A DNA stretch of 64,000 nucleotides, from positions 62,001-126,000 of the forward strand of contig NZ_KZ848475.1 of assembly GCF_003327285.1 (NCBI RefSeq), read 5' to 3'. A model generated the notes under the pieces. That model saw only the letters and a list, made by a program, of their open reading frames with translations, was not told the DNA's origin and did not search any database. Origin of the DNA: Microbacterium sorbitolivorans (GTDB lineage: Bacteria; Actinomycetota; Actinomycetes; Actinomycetales; Microbacteriaceae). Shown piece after piece: positions 27,700 to 36,214 of this stretch (position 1 is its first letter; every line of letters begins with the position of its first letter). The position numbers and the translations under genes were made by a program.

Positions 27700-28203
27700 C
27701 TAGAAGCAGGTGTCCGCAGCCAGCTCCAGCGAGATGTGGGAGGTCTCGACGCGCTCGCGGCCGCCCTCCTCATACGTCACGCGTACGCCGTCGAACTTGC
27801 CGCCGGGCTTCCCTGTGTCCTCGACCTTCACAACGAGGTCGTAGCTTCGGCCAGGGTCGAGCATCGCCCCGACGGCGTCACGCGAGCCGGCCCACGCATC
27901 CGCAAGCTCTCCCGTCGGCGGGTACTCGGCCAGGCCGAGGCGCGTTCCGGGGCCGTCGGGTGCGTCCATGACGCGGAACTCTGGCGTGCTCATCCCCGTC
28001 ATCTCAACGGGCTCGACGCCGACGATCGTGATGGGGCGATCGCCAGAGTTGTCGAGATAGACGCCGAACGCGAGGTCCGCCTCGCGGGGGTTCGCGCAGG
28101 TGGATCCGCCGAGACTCTCGAGCCCCAGGCTCGACCCCTCGGCCGAACATCCCGACAGGAGCAGCGCGGCGACCGCGAGCGCCGCCGCCGCGCGCAGCCT
28201 CAC
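27700..28203 (-). CDS. predicted lipoprotein
   Basis: The 167-residue protein starts with GTG at 28203 and has a lipoprotein signal (RAAAALAVAALLLSGCS, lipobox LSGC with Cys19). The mature part resembles small beta-sandwich domains with TCANPREADLAFGVYLDNSGD. The function is not recognised. The start overlaps the stop of the oligopeptidase gene as GTGA, so the two are coupled. The stop codon abuts repeat array 2. Confidence 0.78.
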   Translation of the reverse strand: MRLRAAAALAVAALLLSGCSAEGSSLGLESLGGSTCANPREADLAFGVYLDNSGDRPITIVGVEPVEMTGMSTPEFRVMDAPDGPGTRLGLAEYPPTGELADAWAGSRDAVGAMLDPGRSYDLVVKVEDTGKPGGKFDGVRVTYEEGGRERVETSHISLELAADTCF

Positions 28204-30323
28204 TCGGCCAGCCCCATGGTGTCGAGGATCCATGCCAGCTCGTATGCCGTCTCGCGCCACGAGTTGTAGCGGCCCGAGACGCCGCCGTGGCCGGCGACCA
28301 TCTCGCACTTGAGCATCACGTCGGCGCCGACCTCGCGCAGGCGCGCGACCCACTTCGCGGGCTCGACGTAGAACACGCGCGTGTCGTTCAGCGATGTCAC
28401 GGCGAGGATCTTCGGGTACGTCACGCCCTCGCGCACGTTTTCGTACGGCGAGTACGACGCCATGTAGTCGTAGACCTCGGCGTCTTCGAGCGGGTTGCCC
28501 CACTCCTCCCACTCGATGACCGTCAGGGGCAGCGACGGATCTAGGATCGTCGTCAGCGCGTCGACGAAGGGCACGTCGGCGAGCACGCCTGCGAACAGCT
28601 CGGGGGCGAGGTTCGCGACGGCGCCCATGAGCAGGCCGCCGGCGGATCCGCCGGACGCGACCATCTTGTCGGGCGCGGTGTATCCGGCATCGACGAGGTG
28701 GCGGGCGACGTCGACGAAGTCGGTGAAGGTGTTGCGCTTCGTCAGCGTCTTGCCGTTCTCGTACCAGGCGCGGCCCATCTCGCCGCCGCCGCGCACGTGC
28801 GCGATGGCGTAGACGACGCCGCGGTCGAGCATCGACAGGCGCGAGACGCCCACGCCGGGGTCGATCGAGTGCTCGTAGGATCCGTAACCGTAGAGGAAGA
28901 GCGGGCGCTCACCCTCGCCGGGCGCGCCGAACGAGCGCTTCCAGACGATCGACACGGGGACCTCGGTGCCGTCCTCGGCCGTCACCCACAGGCGCTCCTG
29001 GCCGTACTCGTCGGGGTCGTACCCGCCGAGCACCTCGGCCTGCTTGCGTAGCATCAGCTCGCCCGTCGCGACGTCGTAGTCGAGCACTCGCGACGGCGTG
29101 ATGAACGAGCTGAAGTTCAGGCGAACGGTCGGCTGTGCCCACTCGGCGTTGCCGCCGGCGCCGGCGGTGTAGATTGGCTCGTCGAACGCGATCTCGCGCA
29201 GCTCGTGGGTTGCATAGTCGAGGATCCCGACGCGGGCGATACCGCCCGACCGGTACTCGACGACCGCGAAGTCGCGCAGGCAGTCGACGTCTTCCAGGCG
29301 TACGCCGGGGGTGTGCGGGATGACGGTCTCGGGCTCGGCGTCGAGGTCATCGACGGGCAGCCGCACGAGCGTGAAGTCTTCGGCGCCCTGGTTGTGGAGC
29401 ACGTAGAACCAGTCGCGCCCGTCGATCACGGCGTGGTCGATCGAGTGCTCGACGCCGTCCTCGCGGTCGAAGACGCTGAGGCTCTCGACGTCGTCGTCGC
29501 CCGCGAAGAGGCGCTCGACGTCCTCCGTGCGGATCATCGTGACGTCGTCGACGAGCTTCGAGCCCGACGCGATCTGGAAGAAGGCGTGGCTACGGGTGAA
29601 GCCGGCGCCGGCCCAGAAGCCCTCGTCCTCCTCGTGGAACACCTCGACGTCGTTCTCGCGGCCGGCGTCGCCCACGCGGTGCAACCACACGCGGTCGGGG
29701 CGCCAGGCGTCGTCGATCGTCGAGTAGAGGATGAAGCGGCCGTCGGGCGTGAACGAGGCTCCGCCCGAAATTCCCTCAATGAGGTCGGGAAGCGCCTCGC
29801 CCGTCGCGATGTCGCGCACGCGCACGGTGTACCGCTCGTCGCCCGCGAGGTCGACGCCCCAGAGCATGCGGGTGCCGTCCATCGTGACGCCGAACGCGCC
29901 GAGCGAGAAGAACTCGCTGTCGCCCGCCTCGACGTTCGCGTCGAACAGGATCTGCTCGCCCGGAACGTCGGCGTCGGCCGAGAGCTTCGGCGGCGTCCAG
30001 TCGTCCGGATCCGCGATCGGCGCGCGGCAGTTGAGGCCGTACTGCTTGCCCTCGACCGAGCGGCCGTAGTACCACCAGTCGCCGCGGCGGATCGGCACCG
30101 ACAGGTCGGTCTCGCGGACGCGGCCCTTGATCTCCTCGAAGATCTTCTCGCGCAGAGGTGCGAGGTGCGCGAGCCGTTGCTCGGTGAAGGCGTTCTCGGC
30201 CTCGAGGTGCGCAATGACCTCGGGCGATTCCTTCTCGCGCATCCACTCGTAGTTATCGACAAAAACGCGACCGTGGTGAGTTCGCGTCGTCGGGATCTTC
30301 TTCGGGGTAGGAGCAGTGGTCAC
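28200..30323 (-). CDS. ptrB: oligopeptidase B (S9 family serine peptidase)
   Basis: The 707-residue protein is a prolyl-oligopeptidase-family enzyme. An N-terminal beta-propeller is followed by an alpha/beta-hydrolase domain with the nucleophile in ASGGSAGGLLMG and the catalytic histidine in MVAGHGGVSGRYN. Length and the PPKxPTTRTHHG-like N-terminus fit oligopeptidase B, which cleaves small peptides after basic residues. The start is GTG at 30323, 7 nt after TAACGT on the minus strand, with no ribosome-binding site. Only 24 bp separate it from the divergent phosphodiesterase gene. Confidence 0.92.
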   Translation of the reverse strand: MTTAPTPKKIPTTRTHHGRVFVDNYEWMREKESPEVIAHLEAENAFTEQRLAHLAPLREKIFEEIKGRVRETDLSVPIRRGDWWYYGRSVEGKQYGLNCRAPIADPDDWTPPKLSADADVPGEQILFDANVEAGDSEFFSLGAFGVTMDGTRMLWGVDLAGDERYTVRVRDIATGEALPDLIEGISGGASFTPDGRFILYSTIDDAWRPDRVWLHRVGDAGRENDVEVFHEEDEGFWAGAGFTRSHAFFQIASGSKLVDDVTMIRTEDVERLFAGDDDVESLSVFDREDGVEHSIDHAVIDGRDWFYVLHNQGAEDFTLVRLPVDDLDAEPETVIPHTPGVRLEDVDCLRDFAVVEYRSGGIARVGILDYATHELREIAFDEPIYTAGAGGNAEWAQPTVRLNFSSFITPSRVLDYDVATGELMLRKQAEVLGGYDPDEYGQERLWVTAEDGTEVPVSIVWKRSFGAPGEGERPLFLYGYGSYEHSIDPGVGVSRLSMLDRGVVYAIAHVRGGGEMGRAWYENGKTLTKRNTFTDFVDVARHLVDAGYTAPDKMVASGGSAGGLLMGAVANLAPELFAGVLADVPFVDALTTILDPSLPLTVIEWEEWGNPLEDAEVYDYMASYSPYENVREGVTYPKILAVTSLNDTRVFYVEPAKWVARLREVGADVMLKCEMVAGHGGVSGRYNSWRETAYELAWILDTMGLAE

Positions 30324-30330
30324 CCGATCA

Positions 30331-30340
30331 ACGTTAGCCT
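30331..30340. promoter_or_regulatory. bidirectional leaderless promoter core of ptrB and cpdA-like gene
   Basis: The 10-mer ACGTTAGCCT fits ANNNTANNNT. It reads as TAACGT on the minus strand (7 nt to the ptrB GTG) and TAGCCT on the plus strand (7 nt to the ATG at 30348). The two -10 elements share the central TA. Confidence 0.6.
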
Positions 30341-30347
30341 TTCTGCT

Positions 30348-31238
30348 ATGCAGTTCGGTCAGCACGCGCCCGCCCGCCGCACGGTCATTCACATCAGCGA
30401 CACCCACCTCATCGTGGGAAATACGCCGCTCTCCGGATCCTTCGACCCGATCGAGAATCTGAGGGCGATGCTCGAGCGCATCGAGCGGATCCGCGACGCC
30501 GACGCCCTCGTCATCACGGGCGACCTCACCGACCTCGGGGAGCCAGACGCATACCGGGATCTCAAGCGGCTCGTCGAGCCCGTCGTCGAGCGCATGGGGA
30601 TCCCGGTGATCTGGGTCGCCGGCAACCACGACGAGCGGCCCGCAATGCGCCGCGACCTGCTCGACGAGGATCCGTCATTTAAGGCCATCCACCACTCCTT
30701 CGACCTCGACGGCCTGCGGCTCATCGCGCTCGACTCGAGCGTGCCGGGCTGGCACCACGGCGAGCTCGGGGCGGATCAGCTCGCCTGGCTCGCGGAGGAG
30801 CTCGCGACGCCCGCGCCGCTCGGCACGATCCTCGCGCTGCACCACCCGCCGCTGCCGAGTCACGTGCCGATGTTCGACATCCTCGATCTCAAAGACCAGC
30901 CGGCGTTCGCGGACGCGATCCGCGGATCCGATGTGCGCGCGATCCTCGCGGGCCATCTTCACTATTCGATGAGCGGATCCTTCGCCGGCATCCCGACGTA
31001 CGTCGCGGCCGCGAGCTGCTACACGATGGACGTCGCCCGCCCGCCGCTCGAGGTCAACGGCATGGACGCGGGGCAATCGTTCCACCTCGTGCACGTGTAC
31101 GACGACCAGGTGACGAGCACCGTCGTGCCGGTCGCGGCCGCGGATCCGTCGGACTTCTTCACGCCCGAATGGTACGCGCGGCTGGAGGAGATGACGCCGG
31201 AGGCGCGCCTCGACCACTTCTCGAAGAAGCGCGCCTAG
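30348..31238 (+). CDS. metallophosphoesterase, CpdA-like cyclic-nucleotide phosphodiesterase
   Basis: The 296-residue protein has all the metal-binding motifs of calcineurin-like class III phosphodiesterases: ISDTHL (residues about 16-21), TGDLTDLG, AGNHDE, HHPPLP and LAGHLHYS. The family hydrolyses cyclic nucleotides or phosphodiesters; the natural substrate is not certain. The start follows a TAGCCT -10 element by 7 nt. The stop codon TAG forms the first three bases of the -10 element of aspA downstream. Confidence 0.88.
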   Translation: MQFGQHAPARRTVIHISDTHLIVGNTPLSGSFDPIENLRAMLERIERIRDADALVITGDLTDLGEPDAYRDLKRLVEPVVERMGIPVIWVAGNHDERPAMRRDLLDEDPSFKAIHHSFDLDGLRLIALDSSVPGWHHGELGADQLAWLAEELATPAPLGTILALHHPPLPSHVPMFDILDLKDQPAFADAIRGSDVRAILAGHLHYSMSGSFAGIPTYVAAASCYTMDVARPPLEVNGMDAGQSFHLVHVYDDQVTSTVVPVAAADPSDFFTPEWYARLEEMTPEARLDHFSKKRA

Positions 31239-31241
31239 CCT
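31236..31241 (+). promoter_or_regulatory. leaderless -10 element of aspA
   Basis: TAGCCT, whose TAG is also the upstream stop codon, ends 6 nt before the aspA ATG at 31248. Confidence 0.5.
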
Positions 31242-31247
31242 GGGCTC

Positions 31248-32693
31248 ATGACACTCGCGAAGACGCGCACAGAATCCGACTCCCTGGGCACGCGGGAGAT
31301 CCCCGCCGACGCCTACTGGGGGATCCACACCCTGCGAGCGCAGGAGAACTTCGACATCACGAAGCGTGAGATCTCGGTGTATCCGGAGCTCGTCACGGCG
31401 CTCGCGATGGTAAAGCAGGCCGCGGCCCGCGCGAACCGCGACGTCGGCGCGCTCGACGCGAAGCGGGCGGACCTCATCGACCGCGCGGCCCAGCGCGTGA
31501 TCGATGGCGAGTTCCACGAGCAGTTCACCGTCGGCGTGATTCAGGGCGGCGCCGGAACGTCGACGAACATGTGCGCGAACGAGGTCATCACGAACATCGC
31601 GCTCGAACTGGCGGGGCGCGAGAAGGGCGACTACGCCTTCCTCTCCCCCACCGACCACACGAACCGCTCGCAGTCGACCAACGACGTCTACCCGACGGCG
31701 CTGAAAATCGGGATCCTGCTCGCGCACGTCTCCGAGCTCGACGAACTCGAGAAGCTCCGCGCGGCGTTCCGCGCGAAGGGCAACGAGTTCCAGGACATCG
31801 TGAAGGTCGGTCGCACGCAGCTGCAGGACGCCGTGCCGATGACCCTCGGGCAGGAGTTCCACGGCTTCGCCACGACAATGCGCGAGGACTGGGAGCACCA
31901 GACCCACAACGCGGGCCTGCTCTACGAGATCAACATGGGCGCGACCGCGATCGGCACCGGCATCAACGTGCCGCTCGGCTACGCCGAGTCGGTGCGCCGC
32001 CACCTCGCCGAGATCACGGGCATGCCGCTTCGCACGGCGACCGACCTCATCGAGGCGACGAGCGACACCGGCGCATTCATGTCGCTGTCGGCGGCCATCA
32101 AGCGCACCGCGATGAAGCTCTCGAAGATCGCGAACGACCTGCGCCTGCTGTCGTCGGGCCCGCAGGCGGGCCTCGGCGAGATCAACCTGCCAGCGAAGCA
32201 GGCCGGATCCTCGATCATGCCCGGCAAGGTCAACCCCGTCATCCCCGAGGTCGTAAACCAGATCGCGTTCTCGGTCGCCGGAAACGACCTGACGATCACG
32301 ATGGCCGTCGAGGCCGGGCAGCTGCAGCTGAACGCGTTCGAGCCGGTCATCGGCCACTCGATGTTCCAGTCGATCATCTGGCTGCGGCAGGGCATGCAGA
32401 CGCTGCGCGTCAACTGCGTCGAGGGCATCACCGCCAACACCGCGCGCCTCAGCGCGATGGTCGGTCAGAGCGTCGGCGTCATCACGGCGCTCACGCCCTA
32501 CATCGGCTACTCGTCGGCCGCGGCGCTCGCGAAGACCGCGCTGCTGACGAACCGCGACATCGCCGACCTCGTCGTCGAGGCGGGCCTCATGAGCCGCGAG
32601 GACGTCACGAAGCGCCTCCGCCCCGAGCGCCTCACGGGCCTCGAGCCCGCCACCACGGCGATCCCGGTGATCGCGATGGAGGACCTGCCCTAA
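31248..32693 (+). CDS. aspA: aspartate ammonia-lyase
   Basis: The 481-residue protein is an aspartase, converting aspartate to fumarate and ammonia. The fumarase/aspartase signature GSSIMPGKVNP lies near residue 325. IQGGAGTSTNMCANEV near residue 105 favours aspartase over fumarase C. It has full length. It is followed by a perfect long inverted repeat shared with the convergent pfkA. Confidence 0.93.
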   Translation: MTLAKTRTESDSLGTREIPADAYWGIHTLRAQENFDITKREISVYPELVTALAMVKQAAARANRDVGALDAKRADLIDRAAQRVIDGEFHEQFTVGVIQGGAGTSTNMCANEVITNIALELAGREKGDYAFLSPTDHTNRSQSTNDVYPTALKIGILLAHVSELDELEKLRAAFRAKGNEFQDIVKVGRTQLQDAVPMTLGQEFHGFATTMREDWEHQTHNAGLLYEINMGATAIGTGINVPLGYAESVRRHLAEITGMPLRTATDLIEATSDTGAFMSLSAAIKRTAMKLSKIANDLRLLSSGPQAGLGEINLPAKQAGSSIMPGKVNPVIPEVVNQIAFSVAGNDLTITMAVEAGQLQLNAFEPVIGHSMFQSIIWLRQGMQTLRVNCVEGITANTARLSAMVGQSVGVITALTPYIGYSSAAALAKTALLTNRDIADLVVEAGLMSREDVTKRLRPERLTGLEPATTAIPVIAMEDLP

Positions 32694-32700
32694 GGGGCAC

Positions 32701-32746
32701 AGACTAAAGGAGGGATGCGCCGCATGGCGCATCCCTCCTTTAGTCT
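32701..32746. terminator. bidirectional terminator between aspA and pfkA, 21-bp perfect arms
   Basis: Arms 32701-32721 and 32726-32746 are perfectly complementary around the loop GCAT. There is no T tract on either side, which is atypical of a simple intrinsic terminator. Confidence 0.8.
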
Positions 32747-32754
32747 CCTGCGGC

Positions 32755-33783
32755 TTAACCGAAGAGCGCCGAGGCCTCTTCGTAGCGGCTGAGCGGAACC
32801 TCGTGCAGCTCGCCGAGCGCCTCCTCGAACGTCACGCGCTCGATCTCGGTGCCCTTCATGGCGACCATCTGGCCCCAGGCGCCATCGACGATGGCGTCGG
32901 CGGCGTGCAGGCCGAGGCGCGTGGCGAGCACGCGGTCGAAGGCCGACGGCGATCCGCCGCGCTGGATGTGGCCGAGCACGGTCGAGCGGGTCTCGATGCC
33001 CGTGCGCTCCTCGATCAGCGGCGCGAGCACCTCACCGATACCGCCGAGGCGGGGGCGGTTGAAGGCGTCGAGGCCCTTGTCGGAGTATGCCTCTTCCTGG
33101 CCCTTGAGCTTGAAGCCCTCGGCGACGACGACGAGCGGGGCGCGGCCGCGCTCCGAGGCCGACTCGACCTGCTCGCAGATCTCCTCGATCGACAGCGGCA
33201 CCTCGGGGATGCAGATGATGTGCGCGCCCGCAGCCATGCCGGAGTGCAGCGCGATCCAGCCGACGTGGCGGCCCATGACCTCGGCGACCATGCAGCGCTG
33301 GTGCGAGTCACCGGTCGTGCGCAGGCGGTCCATCGCCTCGGTCGCAATGTTGACCGCGGTGTCGAAGCCGAACGAGTAGTCGGTGGCCTGCAGGTCGTTG
33401 TCGATCGTCTTCGGCACGCCGAGGACCGGCACGCCGTCGTTCCAGAGGCGGTTGGCGGCCGCGAGGGTGCCCTCGCCGCCGATGGCGATGATGCCGTCGA
33501 GCTTGTGCCCGTACATCGTCTTCTTGATGTTCTCGGCGCCGCCGCGATCGCCCTCGTAGGGGTTCGTGCGGCTCGTGCCGAGGATGGTGCCGCCGACCTT
33601 CGAGAGGCCCTTCACGTCGGCGCGCTGTAGCGGGAAGAAGTCGGCGTCGACGAGGCCGCGCCACCCATCCCGGATACCCACAAATTCTATGCCGTACTTG
33701 CGCGAGCCCTTGAGCACGGCACCACGGATAACGGCGTTGAGCCCGGGGCAGTCTCCGCCCGACGTCAGGATCCCGATCTTCAT
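32755..33783 (-). CDS. pfkA: 6-phosphofructokinase
   Basis: The 342-residue enzyme phosphorylates fructose 6-phosphate in glycolysis. The nucleotide-site motif is GGEGT (residues 102-106) and the substrate motif is PKTIDND (124-130). In actinobacterial enzymes of this group, Gly in GGEGT goes with ATP use, whereas GGEDT goes with pyrophosphate, so ATP is the expected donor. The start has TAGTCT ending 6 nt upstream and no Shine-Dalgarno sequence. Confidence 0.95.
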   Translation of the reverse strand: MKIGILTSGGDCPGLNAVIRGAVLKGSRKYGIEFVGIRDGWRGLVDADFFPLQRADVKGLSKVGGTILGTSRTNPYEGDRGGAENIKKTMYGHKLDGIIAIGGEGTLAAANRLWNDGVPVLGVPKTIDNDLQATDYSFGFDTAVNIATEAMDRLRTTGDSHQRCMVAEVMGRHVGWIALHSGMAAGAHIICIPEVPLSIEEICEQVESASERGRAPLVVVAEGFKLKGQEEAYSDKGLDAFNRPRLGGIGEVLAPLIEERTGIETRSTVLGHIQRGGSPSAFDRVLATRLGLHAADAIVDGAWGQMVAMKGTEIERVTFEEALGELHEVPLSRYEEASALFG

Positions 33784-33789
33784 ACCTCG

Positions 33790-33795
33790 AGACTA
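33790..33795 (-). promoter_or_regulatory. leaderless -10 element of pfkA
   Basis: TAGTCT on the minus strand, then CGAGGT, then the ATG at 33783. Confidence 0.55.
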
Positions 33796-33873
33796 CTAGC
33801 CCTGGGCGGTCATTCCTTACGGGTATCGCGCCTCGCGCGCGGCGCGGATCCTTGGAACGTTTCAGTGCGGACA

Positions 33874-33908
33874 CGAGAAACGACCCCGCCGGAGCGGGGC
33901 CGTTTTCG
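33874..33908 (-). terminator. terminator of the SNF2 helicase gene
   Basis: Stem with arms around CGACCCCGC and GCGGGGCCG and loop CGGA, 8 nt after the stop. Confidence 0.7.
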
Positions 33909-33916
33909 GGTGCGGA

Positions 33917-36067
33917 TCAGGCGCTGAGCGCGTCTCGCAGGAGCGACTTGAGCGCCGCCAGCTGCACCGATTCGGTCGAGGCGTCGTCGGTCTGAATACC
34001 GTCGAGCGCGCGGGCCGCGAGGCCCTCCTTCGAGTCGATGAGCTCGGCGATCTTCTGGTCGATCGTGTGCGCGGCGATGATGCGCCACGCGGTCACGGGC
34101 TCGTCCTGGCCGATGCGGTGCACGCGGTCGATCGCCTGCGTCTGCTCGGCCGCGGTCCAGCTGAGCTCGGCGAGCACGACGTTCGATGCCGACTGCAGGT
34201 TGACGCCCACACCGGCCGCGGTGAGCGAACACACCGCGATGCCGACCTCGGGGTCGCCGTTGAAGGCGTCGATCGCCTGCTGGCGGGCCGCCGTCGACTG
34301 CTCGCCACGGATCGAGACCGAGCGCACGCCGGCCTCGGCGAACTGCTTCTCGGCCGCGTCCATGACGTCGATGTGCTTCGCGAAGAAGACCACCTTGCCG
34401 ACGGAGCGTTGCAGCTGGGCCGCGTAGTCGGCGGCGAGGAGCGCCTTCGCCTGGCCGATGCGGCGGACCATCGAGAACACGTTGTCGCCGTCGGTTCCGG
34501 CCGCACGCGACTCTTCGAGCTCGCCGTTCGCGACGAGGTCGACAATGTCTTCGTCGATCTCGCCGGGCTCGAGGCCACGGTCGCCGCGGGCCGCGATGAT
34601 GCGGTGGTAGCGGTCGGCGAGGCGCTTCGCGAGCTCCTGCTCGGCGCGGGCGATCGAACGACCGAACTCGTCGTCGAGCTGCACGGGCATGTCGGCAATG
34701 AGCTTGTCGGGCAGGTCGGTCGCGACGTCCTTCTTGCGGCGACGCACGATGCCCATGTCGATCACGGCCTGGCGCGCGGCCGGGTAGAACGCCTTGTCGG
34801 CCGGGGTGTAGCCGGTCGCGTCGAGGCGCTCCATGAGCTCGGGGCCGGGCTTTACGCCATCGGTCCAGTCGAGGAAGCGCCAGATCGCGTCGAAGTCTTC
34901 GACGTCGTTGATGAGCGGCGTACCCGTCAGGGCCATGAGCAGCGGGTTGCCGCTCGGCGCCGTCTGGCGCACGCGCTGCGAGAGCGCGAGCACGTTCTGC
35001 GAGCGCTGCGACGAGAGGTTCTTGATGAAGTGCGCCTCGTCGACGACGACGCCCTCGAGACCGATCTCGCTCAACCAGCCGATGTGGCGGTCGAGAATCT
35101 CGTAGTTGACGATGAACACGTCGGCGAACGCGTCGATGTCCTTACCGTCACCCGCGATGACCGTCGCGCGTCGCTGTGGCGTCCACCGCTCGACCTCGCG
35201 CGCCCAGTTCATCTTGACGACGTTCGGCACGACGACGAGCAGCGGGTAGGCGCCGGCGATGCTCGCCGCGAGAACCGACTGCGCCGTCTTGCCGAGACCC
35301 GGCTCGTCGGCGAGGAGGAAGCGGCGGTGACCGGCGCGGACCGACTCGAGGAAGCGCGACTGGTGCTTCATGATCGACAGGCCCTTGGGCGATACGCGAT
35401 CGAACTCGGGCACCTCGGGAAGCGGCATCGTTGCGGATCCGCCGCCCGCGCCCTGCGCGAAGGCCTTGTAGAGCGGGCTCATCAGCTCCCAGCCGTCGAG
35501 GCGACGACGGGGCTGGTCGCCGCCGTCGGCGTGGTAGGCCGAGGGGGCGCGGAACGGGCTCGCGTCGATGCGCGACTGCACCTGCAGGGGGCGCACCGCG
35601 CGCTCCGACTGCACGACCGGTGAGATCGCCTCGGCGGCCGCTGGCTTGGCGTCGTCGATCACGAGCTCCTCCGGCGGCAGCTCCACGCCCGCGTCGAGCA
35701 GCCAGTCGCGGCGCATGCGCTTCGCGACGGGGCTCGTGGCCTGGTCTGCCTCGAGCAGCTGGATCAGCGAGGTGTCGCGCGCCGCGGTCTTCGCGAGGAT
35801 CGTTGCGACGCCGTCGAGCCGCTTCAGCAGCTCGGCGCGCGCGTTGTCGGCGATCGCCTGGTCTTCCTTCACGCGGGCGCGCTCTTCGCGCACGAGGAAG
35901 GCGATGACCTGGAACTTGACGCGGTTCGTCGGTCCCAGCTTGTTCTTCTGCGCCTTGGCCTCAATCTCGCGCACCTTGCGCGCGAGGATCGGGATGATGG
36001 GCGCCTCATCGTCTCGCCTGGAAGACGAGGACTTCTTGCGCTGTCGCGCGGGTGCCGTGCTCGGCAT
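33917..36067 (-). CDS. SNF2/SMARCAL1-like DEAD/DEAH helicase-family ATPase
   Basis: The 716-residue protein has an N-terminal 220-residue region without recognised domain. The SNF2 two-lobe ATPase follows: Walker A ADEPGLGKTAQS (about residue 255), DEAH in VVVDEAHFIKN, TGTPL, and motif VI QAIDRVHRIGQ near the C-terminus. Architecture and the arginine-finger motif match single-gene bacterial SNF2-family ATPases, which remodel or reanneal nucleic acids. No nuclease or restriction partner is adjacent, so a defence role is not supported. Confidence 0.88.
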   Translation of the reverse strand: MPSTAPARQRKKSSSSRRDDEAPIIPILARKVREIEAKAQKNKLGPTNRVKFQVIAFLVREERARVKEDQAIADNARAELLKRLDGVATILAKTAARDTSLIQLLEADQATSPVAKRMRRDWLLDAGVELPPEELVIDDAKPAAAEAISPVVQSERAVRPLQVQSRIDASPFRAPSAYHADGGDQPRRRLDGWELMSPLYKAFAQGAGGGSATMPLPEVPEFDRVSPKGLSIMKHQSRFLESVRAGHRRFLLADEPGLGKTAQSVLAASIAGAYPLLVVVPNVVKMNWAREVERWTPQRRATVIAGDGKDIDAFADVFIVNYEILDRHIGWLSEIGLEGVVVDEAHFIKNLSSQRSQNVLALSQRVRQTAPSGNPLLMALTGTPLINDVEDFDAIWRFLDWTDGVKPGPELMERLDATGYTPADKAFYPAARQAVIDMGIVRRRKKDVATDLPDKLIADMPVQLDDEFGRSIARAEQELAKRLADRYHRIIAARGDRGLEPGEIDEDIVDLVANGELEESRAAGTDGDNVFSMVRRIGQAKALLAADYAAQLQRSVGKVVFFAKHIDVMDAAEKQFAEAGVRSVSIRGEQSTAARQQAIDAFNGDPEVGIAVCSLTAAGVGVNLQSASNVVLAELSWTAAEQTQAIDRVHRIGQDEPVTAWRIIAAHTIDQKIAELIDSKEGLAARALDGIQTDDASTESVQLAALKSLLRDALSA

Positions 36068-36150
36068 GCTCCTCCTGAGCCAGTTCGCCGCGGCCGGGGC
36101 CTGCGGGCCGTGAGGTCGTGCATCGCGTGACGGTGTCGGAGGGAACTCGA

Positions 36151-36176
36151 TCGCCCCAGCCGATGAGGCTGGGCGA
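36151..36176 (-). terminator. terminator of ribF
   Basis: Arms TCGCCCCAGCC and GGCTGGGCGA with one bulge around a 5-nt loop, about 40 nt past the ribF stop. Confidence 0.6.
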
Positions 36177-36214
36177 GAGCCCGAGCGGCGTGCCCCGCGG
36201 ATAACGCGGTTAGT

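Noticed and set aside
33917..36067. SNF2-family ATPase as part of a defence system
   Set aside because: Neighbours are pfkA and ribF, with no nuclease, methylase or other defence gene beside it.
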